Positions 33,804 through 44,767 of a DNA stretch of 64,000 nucleotides are shown one piece after another (position 1 is the stretch's first letter; the number at the start of each line of letters is the position of its first letter). The translations under genes were made by a program, and so were the position numbers. This DNA is from Ephemerocybe angulata (lineage: Eukaryota; Basidiomycota; Agaricomycetes; Agaricales; Psathyrellaceae), in the NCBI GenBank assembly GCA_013368325.1, contig JAACJK010000170.1:186001-250000 (forward strand), given 5' to 3'. The notes beneath the pieces were generated by a model that did not search any database, was not told the DNA's origin, and saw only the letters and a program-made list of their open reading frames with translations.

Positions 33804-36800
33804 GTGGTGTGTCATCTCGTACCTCCTATGCCTTTCCGAGGCCCTGTATTCTCTATTTTGCTCTCTACTATGTTTGCATGGCATTTCGGGCCTTTGTCCA
33901 TCAAGTGAACGATTCCTTTTTGTCTAAGTATCAATTCCCAATATAATAAGACCATTCTCTATGTTTTCTTGGCCAATGACTTAGAAGGCGATGCAAAGTG
34001 TTGAGATGTGTAATATAAAAAAAAATCGGCTTGAAGCACATTGCACTCCACTTGAGGTTTGCCCATCGAATCTATTGCGGGTTCATGATATAACTTCCTT
34101 CTGTATATGGCGGAGGCGGATCCGCCGTTGGATACCTATCGCCTCCGAGGAATGTGTTCGCTTGGTCCTCTTCGGTAGTAAGGGTCTCAAATTCGAGAGG
34201 TGCAGAGACATTGCTATGGGTCGCTGAGTCGTGCCCGGGGCGCCGTGCCATCGCCTGTAATTTCAGTAACATCCGGTCGGCGAACATGGGGGTCAGACAT
34301 TGGCCAAACCTGTGGTTCGAACATGCGTTAAATGGGCTCGAATATCTCAGAATTGAGCGCGATCCCTTACTGTATTATGATCTGAGCGAAGAGTCTCTGT
34401 TAGGTATTAAATCGTAATTCCAGAGGCGAGATAACACCAACCGTCAGAGTGACATCCAAAGTAGAATTTCCGGTCGCGACGACCCCTTTTAAAGTTGAGA
34501 GGAAGCTAAAGACTGCGTAGTGAGTCAGTCGCATTCTTGCGTTTAGAATTACAAGCCTGCTCACTCGAGGCTAAGACGTAGTAACACGCTCCCTCGCGCC
34601 CAATCATTGCCAAAATCCCGGTGGACCTAACACCTGAGAGTCCCAGGTGCCGGTAACGCTTGACAAAGGTAAAAAGGCCGGTAATGAGAAAGCCTACGGT
34701 AAGTTCTTCAGATTAAGCCATCAACCCAAGGCAAATTTAAATGCGGGGTGCTACTCACACGTTGACGAGGCAAAGGCTAGAGAACTGAGCACCGTACTCA
34801 ATTTCCCCTTCAATCTTTCGTTCGTTACTTCATAGTTGCAGGAATAACCCAGCTCGGACTGCCATTGCTCGGGTGGGATAGCTATCAGGGAGCTAATTCA
34901 GTGAGGCAGGTAAATGGGCGTAATCGGCGCCTTGTTGACCCACCAGAGACCAAGGCGACGTTAGATATCCACCCTAGCACCTGACCAGGAACAGAGACTG
35001 CCTATATCAAAATCAGGGTATGCAGGTTAAAGGTACAGTAAATAAATACCAGGAACGCTATTACTATGGGGGCGACGTGCTTTCTTGAATTCCCAAGCAG
35101 AGCGTACAGAGCCAGCCAGAAGACCCCTGTGGATTGGTAGTGCTTCAGTCAGACCGGTGGCTAAGCTAGGGGTCGACTCACCTTCCGTAAATAAGTTAAG
35201 GCCGAAGAACCAGAATTCTGAGATAAAACTTGCTCAGCTATACTTTACGCGCAAGCTTGATCCAGCACATAAGCACGCTATTAATTGCCGAAAGAAATGG
35301 CTTTGAGAACGTTGCAGGCCTGTTCAAATGTGTCGTCACACGTCAATTGTGGCTCCTATGACCTGTATGTTTTCATACCCTGGTATCGTATTTCATGTGC
35401 ATCGGCCAATTCCCTGTGTAAATAATATTAGTAATAGTCTGCAAGTAATCTACATCCCTGGGTCCGCCAGTTCCACTTACTCAGAATATCAACAATGCAT
35501 GTGCCAACGTTCAGGTAGCGCGATCCCATAAAGAGAATCTTTGGAAGCCTCCGGTTTGGCAAGGGCCATATCTCTCCGACCTTGTGACAGATTCCAAAAA
35601 GTGGGATGATCCAGATAAAGAGACACTATTGAATAGCAGATACTCACCTCATCATCAATTGATACGAGATAGAAATATAGCTGTGTAGAGCGGTGAGTTT
35701 TTCATACCGACTTAAAGTGAGAGGAGAACCCACCAGCAAAATTATTCCAGGTACTGGCGAGGTGGGTAGTGTCAAGATGGAGTTATTATTATTGTTAAGA
35801 CATGTCAGTACCTCCAACTGCATACTGTGCGATGATCGTCAGATATTGACCAAGAAACCTGGAAGCATCCACATTCAGACCTCCATGAACTTTTTCTCGG
35901 CTATTTCTTCTGAAAGCTTCAATATTTCTGTCGAATTCATGTCTGGGAGCGCCGGGAGGGAGAATCAGAAGGATGACCAGCAGAGCTCTGTGCACGCCTT
36001 AAATAGCGTACGCGAAGTGAAGATAGCGAGGAGATCCTGTGAAGCTGTTGAATGTGCACAGCTTTCCTTCAATACTGCCGCTATCTTCAACACTAGGAGA
36101 TTGGTGGGACTTTAGGATCCACTTGATAAGGATTTAATTTAGCACAGCGTTCCAAGGACACTCGTCTCGCGCCGAACAGTGATCGTCACACAATCATGGA
36201 TAAAGCTCCAAGCTTAAGATAATGAACCCAGAGGGAGAACACCGACCCTCCAGACAACGATGCCCATCCTACTCCCGTTATTTGACAGCTCCTGCTCATT
36301 TTCTTCCACGACTTCAAGGAAGCCCGTGACACGGGCGCTTAATGAGCAAGCCGATGGGGCGTGATATTCGAAATAGCTACCGGGTCGATTCTCAAGGGGT
36401 CATCTCCTCCTGCACCCCCTTTCCATTCTTATCGTGACTCGTGAGTGAGTACCTTTGCCCAAAGCCACAGCTTGAATATCCGAGGTTTCCGGCCCTATTC
36501 CCTTGGCCCAACTTCGGTCCGGGTGGCTGTGCCCAGCGCCAATTGCCAATGGGCGGTCCGGTTCCGTGCCACGTTGATCGCTGTTGGATCGGTCTGCTGC
36601 TACTGTTTCCTTCTGCTTCGACGTCTGATATCTACCAACAGGTGACCTACGCCATGTTGTAATGGCCGCTGATCTGAAGCGACGTACAGGTCCTGCGGCA
36701 GCCTTATGGAGTCTTAGTCATTGAGCGTAATGACGATATAAACGCCATAACAAAGAGCCGACCCCTGATTTGTAACTTGCTTCCAAACCACCACCTTATC

Positions 36801-36810
36801 GCACTCCATC
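33804..36810. other. Gene-poor region
   Basis: About 3 kb, AT-richer than its surroundings, with short open frames that lack motifs. The only possible coding remnant is at 34072-34287 on the minus strand. TATAAA at 36737-36742 belongs to the SDR gene that follows. Confidence 0.55.
34072..34287 (-). CDS. Possible terminal exon with a PPPPY tail
   Basis: A 71-codon open frame ending 'YPTADPPPPYTEGSYIMNPQ'. The PPxY tail and the preceding 'RMLLKLQAMAR' recall the cytoplasmic C terminus of agaricomycete multi-span membrane proteins (DUF6533/DUF6534 type). Upstream minus-strand sequence to about 34650 shows exon-like pieces with splice signals, but I could not assemble a full gene. It may be a decayed or fast-changing copy. 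Confidence 0.28.
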   Translation of the reverse strand: MFADRMLLKLQAMARRPGHDSATHSNVSAPLEFETLTTEEDQANTFLGGDRYPTADPPPPYTEGSYIMNPQ

Positions 36811-38213
36811 ATGCCTATCGTCAAGCCTGGAGACAAGATCCTCGTCACTGGGGCAAACGGGTATATCCCTGCCTGGGTTGTCAATCAGCTCCTCGAGAAG
36901 GGCTATGCCGTCCGAGCTACTGTGAGGTCAAAGGAGAAGGGCACACATTTGGAGGAGTACTTCAAGAAGTTTGGCGACAAGTTGGAGATCACTGTGGTCC
37001 CCGATATTACCGTGGTACGTCCGGGATGCTCAGGCCTTGAAATTGCGAACTCACCCAGAGAACTCAGGATGGCGCGTTCGATGAGGCCGTGAAGGGGGTG
37101 GATGGGATCGAACATATGGCATCGCCTTTCCATAACAATGTTGACGACCCGGAAGGTGTGTATCCTCGCTTCTTTACTCTCTGCAAGTGATTGAGGGTTC
37201 GCAGAATTCATTAGGCCAGCTGTGGACGGGACAGTCGGCGTCTTGAAAAGTGCCCTGAAGAACAAGTGAGGGGATGTGCTACTCTGCATAGGAGATAGGG
37301 GTTTGACCTTTATATATTAGCCCGAACCTGAAGCGGATCGTGATCACCTCGAGCTGTGCCGCCGTTATCACTGTCCAGGCCGAGGCGCGCACATTCTCCG
37401 AGGAGGACTGGAATGAAGCGTCGATCAAGCAGACGTTGGAACTCGGTCGAAAGGCAGATGCGATGACCAAGTATCGCGCCTCCAAGACGCTCGCGGAGAG
37501 AGGTAAGCGTTACGTGCGGGGGACGAGGATAACACTAACCAAGGTTCAGCGGCCTGGGATTTCTGGAAGGCGCACAAGAGTGAAGTCAACTGGGATATCG
37601 CGTTCATCAACCCGCCCATGGTCTTTGGCGTACGTTTCGTCGACATATCTTGACGAACTTTATTGACGCCATTGTAGCCCCCTATCCAGGAGGTCGAATC
37701 TCCAGAGAAGCTCAACACGTCCCTCAAGGCATGGTACGACTTTGTGATCGGCGATGATTCCAAATCGCGAGACGTGCTGGCTTCGTCCAACTCGTGGATC
37801 GACGTGCGTGATCTGGCCGATGCGCACGTTCTCGCTCTCGAGAAGGAGGCAGCAGGAGGGGAGAGGATTATCATTACTCAGGGTGCGCCCATCAGTCGCA
37901 CATACACTCAAAGGACTAAACACTAATCTTACCCCAGGTCCGTACGTGTGGCAAGAATGGCGTAAGTCTCTCGCTCAGTAGCTTGATAAGCTCTTACTAA
38001 CGCTATCGTGTAGTGGACATCGCCAACTCTGTTGCGCCTTCCGTGCGGCCGAACGGCAAGATCGTGAAAGGATACCCAGAGCTGGAGGAGGAGAAGGAAT
38101 ACAAGATCAAATATGACAATTCGAAGGGGAAGCATCTTTTGGGTATCACGTATCGCTCAAAGGAGGAGACTACCAGGGATACCTTGGCTGACTTTGCAAA
38201 GCGAGGATGGTAA
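36811..38213 (+). CDS. Extended SDR, dihydroflavonol/carbonyl-reductase-like (cluster gene 1)
   Basis: Eight exons (36811-37014, 37068-37155, 37205-37265, 37321-37502, 37550-37629, 37678-37882, 37938-37961, 38014-38213) give 1044 nt, 347 aa. The nucleotide-binding motif reads GANGYIP (14-20); Pro replaces the last Gly, a variant seen in a fungal SDR subgroup. The catalytic pair is Y169-RAS-K173 and the serine region is 'IVITSSCAAV'. 'NPPMVFG', 'WIDVRDLADAHVLAL' and 'VWQEWLDIAN' follow. The likely reaction is NADPH-dependent reduction of a carbonyl; substrate unknown. It heads a run of three same-strand SDR genes, each starting 40-60 bp after a TATA-like box, so they look like tandem duplicates. 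Confidence 0.93.
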
Positions 38214-38425
38214 TCATATCGGGGGATAGCAGTTAAACAGCGATGATTTCAAACATTCTACCACCTGATCTGTCTGCCGTGCGAGGTGCCTTAGTACTCA
38301 AACTCGTAGCAGTTGTCGGGTATGAGGGCAAGTCTGATGCCGGTGAGTCTTCGTTGCTGTTGGCATGCCGAAACGTTTCCAAGAGCATGCGTCTCCGGAA
38401 GGGTGGATAAGATTAGCGACAAACA

Positions 38426-38432
38426 TATAAAA
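38426..38432 (+). promoter_or_regulatory. TATA box of cluster SDR gene 2
   Basis: TATAAAA, 43 bp before the ATG at 38475. Confidence 0.55.
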
Positions 38433-38474
38433 CCATTCGCTTCAGCGGCTGCAATCCAACACTCTCAGACACGC

Positions 38475-39892
38475 ATGCCTATTCTATCCTCGCCCTCGAC
38501 TGTCCTCGTTACAGGTGGTACCGGCTACATTGGCGCCTGGGTCATTGCCGTTCTCCTCGAGCGCGGTCACACGGTCAAGGCGGTAGTGCGCTCCGGAGAT
38601 AAGGGCGAGGTGCTCAGAAACGACCTCCTGCGCCACACCAGCAAGAGCGAAATCGCACTCGAGGCTGTAGTCATTGAGGACCTTCTCAAGGTGTGTCACA
38701 CAGCGCTGGCACAGGGTAGCGTACTCATGGTCATCAGGAAGGAGCGTTTGACGATGTCGTGGTTGGGGTAGACGCTGTCGTGCATCTCGCGTCGCCAGTC
38801 GTCCTTGATGGATCCGGTGATCCTGAAAGTGCGTTGCACCACATGCGAGCTTGATTATCTGCCTAACCGGGTGTGCAGATATCATCAAGCCTGCCGTAGG
38901 CGGCGTTTTGGGTGTTTTGAAGAGTGCTCTACGCGCTAGGTGCGTCGTGTGCTCTTCTGGATTGGATGCGAAGGGCGCTTAAACTGACACCCGCGCAGCC
39001 AGGCTGATGGCAATGCTTCGCTCAAGCGTATTGTGATCACGTCAAGTGTGGCAGCAGTGTATATTCCAGAGCCTGAAAAGGCCAGAGTTTTTACAGAAGC
39101 GGACTGGAACGAGGTCTCCCTCGTGGAGGTTAAGGAGCTGGGGGCTAAGGCAAGTGGCATGGCGAAGTATCGGGCATCCAAAGTCTACTCGGAACGTGGT
39201 GCGTATCTATTTTGCCTCTGGAATGAATAGAATCCCTTGATCTGAGTTTATACACAGCGGTTTGGGAGTTTTATGACGCTCACAAGGCTGAGATCAAGTG
39301 GGACATCACGACTTTGAACCCTCCTTGGGTATTCGGTGTATGTGTATATTCGCTTTATACCCCGCCATCCACGATGCTGAAGGAAAGGAATCCATAGCCC
39401 CCTATCCAGGACCCGGCTACTCTCCTTGATATGCCTATGACACTCAAGCTATGGTACGGTACAGTCGTGGCTTCAGAACCTCCGAAGACTCGTGAGGCCA
39501 TGCAATCGAACCAGGGCTGGATTGACGTTAGGGATCTCGCGGAGGCCCATGTTCGTGCGCTTGAAAAGGAGAAAGCGGGCGGAGAGAGGATCCTCGTCGT
39601 CGAAAGCACGTATATTTTCCAAGAGTGGTGTACGTCCTTAACCATGCTTCCTTCTAACGTCAATCGTGCTGCTGGCTGACTGGTTCCTACAGTGGATATC
39701 GCGAACAAGGTGGGGTCTGAGGTGTATAAGAAGCCGCTCCCGAAGGGATTCCCCGACCTTACCGAGGGAGTCCTATCTTATAAAGTCAACTATAACACAG
39801 AGAAGGAGAAGAGGATCCTTGGGGTTACCTATCGGTCGAAGGAGGAGACGGCAAGAGATATCTTGCAGTGGGCCGCCACGAAGGGATGGTAA
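38475..39892 (+). CDS. Extended SDR, dihydroflavonol/carbonyl-reductase-like (cluster gene 2)
   Basis: Seven exons (38475-38690, 38738-38828, 38879-38939, 38999-39198, 39258-39337, 39398-39629, 39693-39892) give 1080 nt, 359 aa. Motifs: GGTGYIG (14-20), 'IVITSSVAAVYIP', catalytic Y180-RAS-K184, 'LNPPWVFG'-like 'LNPPWVFG', 'WIDVRDLAEAHVRAL', 'IFQEWLDIAN', C-terminal 'YRSKEETARDILQWAATKGW'. Exon sizes 91, 61, 80 and 200 are shared with the neighbouring SDRs, showing recent common descent. It is the intact sibling used here to recognise the broken third gene. Predicted cytosolic NADPH-dependent reductase; substrate unknown. Confidence 0.93.
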
Positions 39893-40708
39893 TGCACAGT
39901 TAGATACTTACTTTTACACACGTAATCGAAGCACTGAACGATGACGGAGATAGAATTTGGATAACTAGATAATCGTTGAAACTAAGATTGACTTCAATAG
40001 GGAATCGCATAGGAGAAGGGAAGTTCGGGCGCCTATATTGATGCTTAACCAAGCTTCCCCTAACCGTATGACAGCTTGCAAAGGACGCCAACGAGTGCCA
40101 TACATAACCAAGTTTTGACTGGTCTGGACTCTAAACTCTGTGGATGATGGATCGGACGGTATTCTGAATGTTTCAAAACCTCGGGGATCGAACGAATGAT
40201 CCCCCTGCCCGAGGATCAGAACATGCAATTATTGTCACGGGTGTATTCCAATAATCCCAATATGTCTGCCGGCGCTGACGAGTGCACACCGGCGAGACGT
40301 GCTACGCAGAACAAATCTATTCTTATGTTGTGACGCGGTGAAGTCCATGCGCTGAATGCCTACTGTGCCTTCCTCGCACTGATGAAAAGTCATTTCGCAG
40401 TAACCAGAGAGTAATATGGTCTAAGTCAAAGGTTAAAAAAGCCAAGTGGATTGTAAGCAAATATACTCGACACATGGCACGCGTCCGTTTCTTGTGGGGT
40501 CCATTTCCCCAAAAGGATTCAGAATGCCGGATTTGAATCGGAAAGGACGAGGGGCCGTGGTTCTAAATGTTGAGTATGAAGGACACTTCCGGTGAGTTTG
40601 TGGAGTATATATATTCTCTCAACTCGTTACCCATCTTCAGCTCGCCCACTTCAACCCACTGGACCGTCGATTCCTTCTCTATAGACCACCTCTACCTGCA
40701 TCCCGAGA
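39893..40708. other. Intergenic, promoter of cluster SDR gene 3
   Basis: No gene. A TATA-like tatatatat lies near 40602, about 100 bp before the ATG at 40709. Confidence 0.5.
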
Positions 40709-41198
40709 ATGCCCGTCATATCCTCATCATCCACTATTCTCGTTACGGGTGGGACTGGGTTCATAGGTGCATGGGTCATCACAGTCCTTCTTCAACGTGG
40801 AAATACCGTCAAAGCTATTGTACGATCCGAAGCGAAGGGCGTGGCGTTGAAGCGTAGCCTTTTTCAAGACAAGCGAAATGAGGGGAAGGAAGCTTTGCTT
40901 GATGTCGTTGTGATTGAGGACCTCACTAAGGTTTAGCTACATCATTTCCCAAAAGTATCAAGGGGTTTAACTGGTATCTGTGTGCCATAGGACCGCGCCT
41001 TCGATGCCACTATCATTGGAGTTGACGGTATTCTGCATTTGGCTTCACCTCTGAGCATTGATGCTACGAGCGAGCCGGAAGGTACGGTTATGCGTAGCTT
41101 GCCGTAGCTTTATGCTTTATACTCTTACTCACTTGGAATATCTAGAGATTATAGGATCCGCAGTTAATCTTACTCTCGCAGTCCTCAAGAGCGCCCTA

Positions 41199-41218
41199 TG
41201 GTGCGCGCCGCTTAGTCA
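41199..41218 (+). repeat. Left terminal inverted repeat
   Basis: TGGTGCGCGCCGCTTAGTCA, directly after the TA target. Confidence 0.93.
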
Positions 41219-41423
41219 CCACCAAATTGTGACAAGTCTATAGGAAGCCGCAATTCTAATTGGATTCCTTAACCATCCAGCCAAAATGCTTAGAATAAGA
41301 AGTTAGAGAGATTGTCTGGACGAAATCTTCATCTTCATAAAACTGACGAAGTTATGTTTTTGAGAATTGGCCACATCTTATCACATTCCAAATATGGTAA
41401 TTAATCTAATCTAATCTATGACA

Positions 41424-44159
41424 TCACGCGTCAACAGCCTGTGCCGTCGTCTCGAAAACTCGACGATGTGAGCGGTACTTCGCAGAGCTAAACTGCTTAA
41501 CTTTCAGTTGAGCCGCCTGTGTCGGTAGCCGAGCGCCTTCGGCATATTTTCCTTGAGGGTATCGAACGTATAATCACAGTGTTCCCGCAAGTATCGCTTG
41601 ACTGCGCCCCAAAAGAACTCTATGAAGTTGAGTTCACAATGGAACTTCGGAAGAAAGATGCAAAGGTGACCAGCAGCTTCAATTACCTGAGACCTCCTGA
41701 ACCAGTGATTTTTGTTCCTTGAAATCGGGCTGATTCTCGAGAATGCGGCGACAGCAACATGCGGTTGCCTCTGGATCGCACTTCTTGCACTTCCCGTTTA
41801 TCTTGCTGGTGTCAATGCCACGCTCGCGAAGGACATGGCGCATGCCCTTGGCCTGATCTGGGTACGTTGGGTGATCGAGGGGGAATACCATTTGTTGAAT
41901 AACCTTCTCGCCCGATTGGGGGTGCAAATACCACCCATCACGCATGCGAGCCTGCTTTCCACCTGGGTTGGTATTCATCCGGGTGACCAGCAAAGCGTTC
42001 TCAGCATACGCCGAATGCCCCTGAGAGTTATCCACCATGATGAGGGCCTGATAACCAGGGCCGTGTGCAGCCTCGAAACCGGGAATGATCTTTGCGATCA
42101 GCTGCGCAAAACGTCAGATGGGTGAATTAACTTGAAGTGAGATGTATTTGTACGCACCTGTTTGACGAAAAGTTCGCCTGTCCAGTAGCCCTCGTAATTC
42201 TTTCCGTACTCCAAGGTTTGGCTTGCTGCAGGTATCCATCCGACAGTCGAACAGATGACATCGCTCTGATGCAATCCTCGTCCGACCCCCTTCTTTTTGA
42301 GTGCGTGCTGATCCTCGAAAACCCAGCTCCTTGTCGTTGAATCGTGCGCTTGAGCTGTCATCTCGTCGTGAGCAACGAGCACAAGTATCCTCTCCACCAA
42401 ATTCGCCCGTGGCACCATCTTTTCCACATCCGAGATCTCGTACGCAATCATTCGGAGAGACAGAAGCTCCATGAGGGGAAGGAAGATCGTGTTGCGGTAA
42501 TGGAGAACGTCCGGCCGATCGTGACCATCGAAGTAAAGGCCTTTTCGGTACGCGATGTACCGAAATCCTTCGCTGTGCAACCATCGTCGGGCAGTGGTCA
42601 GAGAGATACTCTTTCCGACGGATAACTGAATCCTCGGAAAGAGCTGAATCTCCATATACTTTTTCAAACCTGCAGGCATCTCCGTCTGGACGATTTGCTG
42701 CAGATAACTCTGTGCTGCCGTTGGAATCAACTTCCCTTTCGTGAACTCGCTGAGCTTCGCAGGATTGCTTGCCCATTTGTTCGATCGAAGGTAAGCCCGG
42801 AGCTCAGCACGAATCTCTGGGTCATCGAGCAGGGAAAATACTTTTCCGTGCTTCCCTCGCGCTGATTCCGGAAGTTCTCGACGGTCCACCCAATCCTTCG
42901 CCCAACTCCTCACATTTCTCCCACCCCATTTCGCTGCAAAGCCATTACTCTCTGCTGCCCTTTCCGATGCTTCGATGTGCGACCTCCCGTTATTTACCAC
43001 CATGTCCAGGAAGGCTCGGATGGCCCGAGCACGCGTCGCTTGCAAACCGTGATCCCGATTCCCCAGCAGCGAATGTCGTCTTCTTCCCCACAATCGCCTT
43101 ATCCAGGTCCTTCAATGCCTTCCCCCAATCCTCCACTCGCTTTTGGCGCTTCACGTTCCTCTGAGTTCGCACAGGCACTGCATGCCGCTGACGCTTGAGC
43201 GCAGGGACGGCTGGCATCCGCGTTGAGCTCGAGGTCGATTGTGGCTGCGCGCACTGATCTTTCGCGTTCGGTGGTTCGTCGCTCTCATCGTCGCTCTCCA
43301 TCCCGACATCTTCGCCTCCCTCCCCAATCGCTTCTTCTTCATCTGTGTCAAGATCGGACGCATACCGAACAAAATCACCAAAATATTCCATCTCTGACTC
43401 GTTATCCGACTCCATCTCACCCGACCCATCCTTGCTTGACTCCGAGTCGGTGGCGTCAAGATCAATCGCCATGCCCGACGATGATCCTGAGACAGGGGGC
43501 TTTGGGGCAAAGAACTTCGACATCAGCTGCACTTGTGGATTGGTTCTGTAATTTTGTGAGTGTCGAGTTATTGAATCAACGGTATTCACTCACGAAGTTG
43601 GAACAGATGCCTTGAACTGTGCAAGATCTCTCTTCTTCTTTCCGCGACGTCGTTTGGTCCTTTCTGAATGCCCGGTGTACCCCTTCAAGCCCATCTCAGC
43701 CGTCTTCCAGTCGCTCACACCCTTCGGCTCCATCACCTGTGTCAGGGCACCAGGATTCGAGCTCGATTCTCCAACAGCCTGACCTTTGGGCACGGCAGTC
43801 ACCAACCGGGGTGCCGCTCGGCGTCGATTCTCGTGCTCAAGCAGACCAACGGCATCGATCTCCTGGAGAACTTCATCCAGGATATCGTATGCTTCTTCAT
43901 CATGCTCCTCAAATCCGCCTTCCTCTTCGGATTCCCGTTGATATTCCACCCCTCCCTCATAACCACAGTCACTCTCATCGTCGTCGATTTCGATCACATC
44001 GACGGCGCTGATGCTGGGAAGAGGCTCCGGTTCCGAATCCGAGTCCGAATCGATGATTATGGGTTCCGCAGCTTCACGCTTCGCCCGTCGTGCTTCTGCT
44101 GCTGCTGCGCTGGCCCTCGCTGCTGCTTTCGTGAGGTGGGCCTTCTTTTTGGGGGGCAT
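41424..44159 (-). pseudogene. DDE transposase of the Tc1/mariner element, frameshifted
   Basis: The gene starts at ATG 44159 with a basic, Ala-rich N terminus (MPPKKKAHLTKAAARASAAAA) and acidic stretches. Introns lie at 43593-43546 and 42157-42102. The catalytic core has 'VLVAHDEMTAQAHD' (first Asp), 'ALIMVDNSQGHSAY' (second Asp), a Cys-rich 'KCKKCDPEATACCCRRIL', and 'FLPKFHCELNFIEFFWGAVKRYL' (third acidic residue). Damage: a one-base frame change near 43060, a 7-bp insertion near 41695 that shifts the frame before the third motif, and an apparent loss of residues before the C-terminal 'KQFSSAKYRSHRRVFE'. The product would cut and paste the element at TA sites if intact. Confidence 0.8.
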
Positions 44160-44345
44160 GTTCGGGGCATTACAGGGATCCTTGGAACTATAACATTGCT
44201 CTAGACTATGTAGCACAACGTGTAGGACACCTGTATTCACCATGTCCTGGTCCCTAGTTTTACGTAGAAATTCACCGAAAAATTCCCTGGATCCCCGAAT
44301 TTTTTTTTCGCCGGGCCTCAGATTGGCCACTGCCCAAATAGGCGC

Positions 44346-44365
44346 TGACTAAGCGGCGCGCACCA
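44346..44365 (-). repeat. Right terminal inverted repeat
   Basis: Exact reverse complement of the left 20-bp repeat, directly before TA. Confidence 0.93.
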
Positions 44366-44632
44366 TACGTCAGAGGTAAGGAAGGCACCTACATAGACGC
44401 CCGTCATCAATCACTGATGCTTTTGAACTTCGTAGCCAAAGCGGCGATCATACCTTGAAGCGTGTCGTAATTACTTCAAGTGGTGCAGCCATATATACTC
44501 CGAACCCATCTGTGCCCACGACGTTCAGTGAGAAGGACTGGAATGACGCGTCTATTGCTGTGGTTGAGGAGCAGGGACGGGATGCCAGCCTTATGGACAA
44601 GTACCGAGCATCGAAGGTCAAGGCTGAAAGAG

Positions 44633-44767
44633 GTGCGTCGTCTGAGGTCTCTCCAAATATATCTCCAGACATCTCATATCCCTGGACCACGAATACTAAG
44701 AGCAAAATATTCGACTATCCATTACACCATGTCCAATTTCTTCCAAGTTACGGGAAGCACAGACGAT
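44633..44767. other. Probable right inversion breakpoint
   Basis: Begins with the donor side of SDR intron 4 (gtgcgtcgtctg) and then runs into the end of the F-box gene fragment without reaching SDR exon 5. Confidence 0.6.

Larger units (their letters stand above)
41199..44365 (-). mobile_element. Tc1/mariner-superfamily DNA transposon, 3167 bp
   Basis: The ends are per fect inverted repeats of 20 bp, flanked by a duplicated TA (41197-41198 and 44366-44367), the Tc1/mariner hallmark. It carries one transposase gene on the minus strand whose DDE motifs include 'HCELNFIE..WG', the counterpart of the 'LNPIE..W' motif of Tc1/IS630 enzymes. It is inserted in exon 3 of an SDR gene. The transposase frame is damaged, so this copy is probably not self-sufficient. 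Confidence 0.9.
40709..44632 (+). pseudogene. 5' half (exons 1-4) of cluster SDR gene 3, interrupted by a transposon
   Basis: Exons 40709-40930, 40991-41081, 41146-41198 continued at 44368-44375, and 44436-44632 encode the N-terminal half of an SDR: GGTGFIG (14-20), 'VDGILHLASPL', 'VVITSSGAAIYTP', and catalytic Y-RAS-K in 'YRASKVKAER'. The transposon at 41199-44365 sits inside exon 3; counting its TA target once makes exon 3 61 nt, as in both siblings. The sequence stops being SDR-like right after exon 4. The missing exons 5-7 are at 13519-14143 on the other strand, and the two halves add up to 1080 nt with matching phases. The exon 1 donor reads GTTTAG, an unusual signal. Confidence 0.9.
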
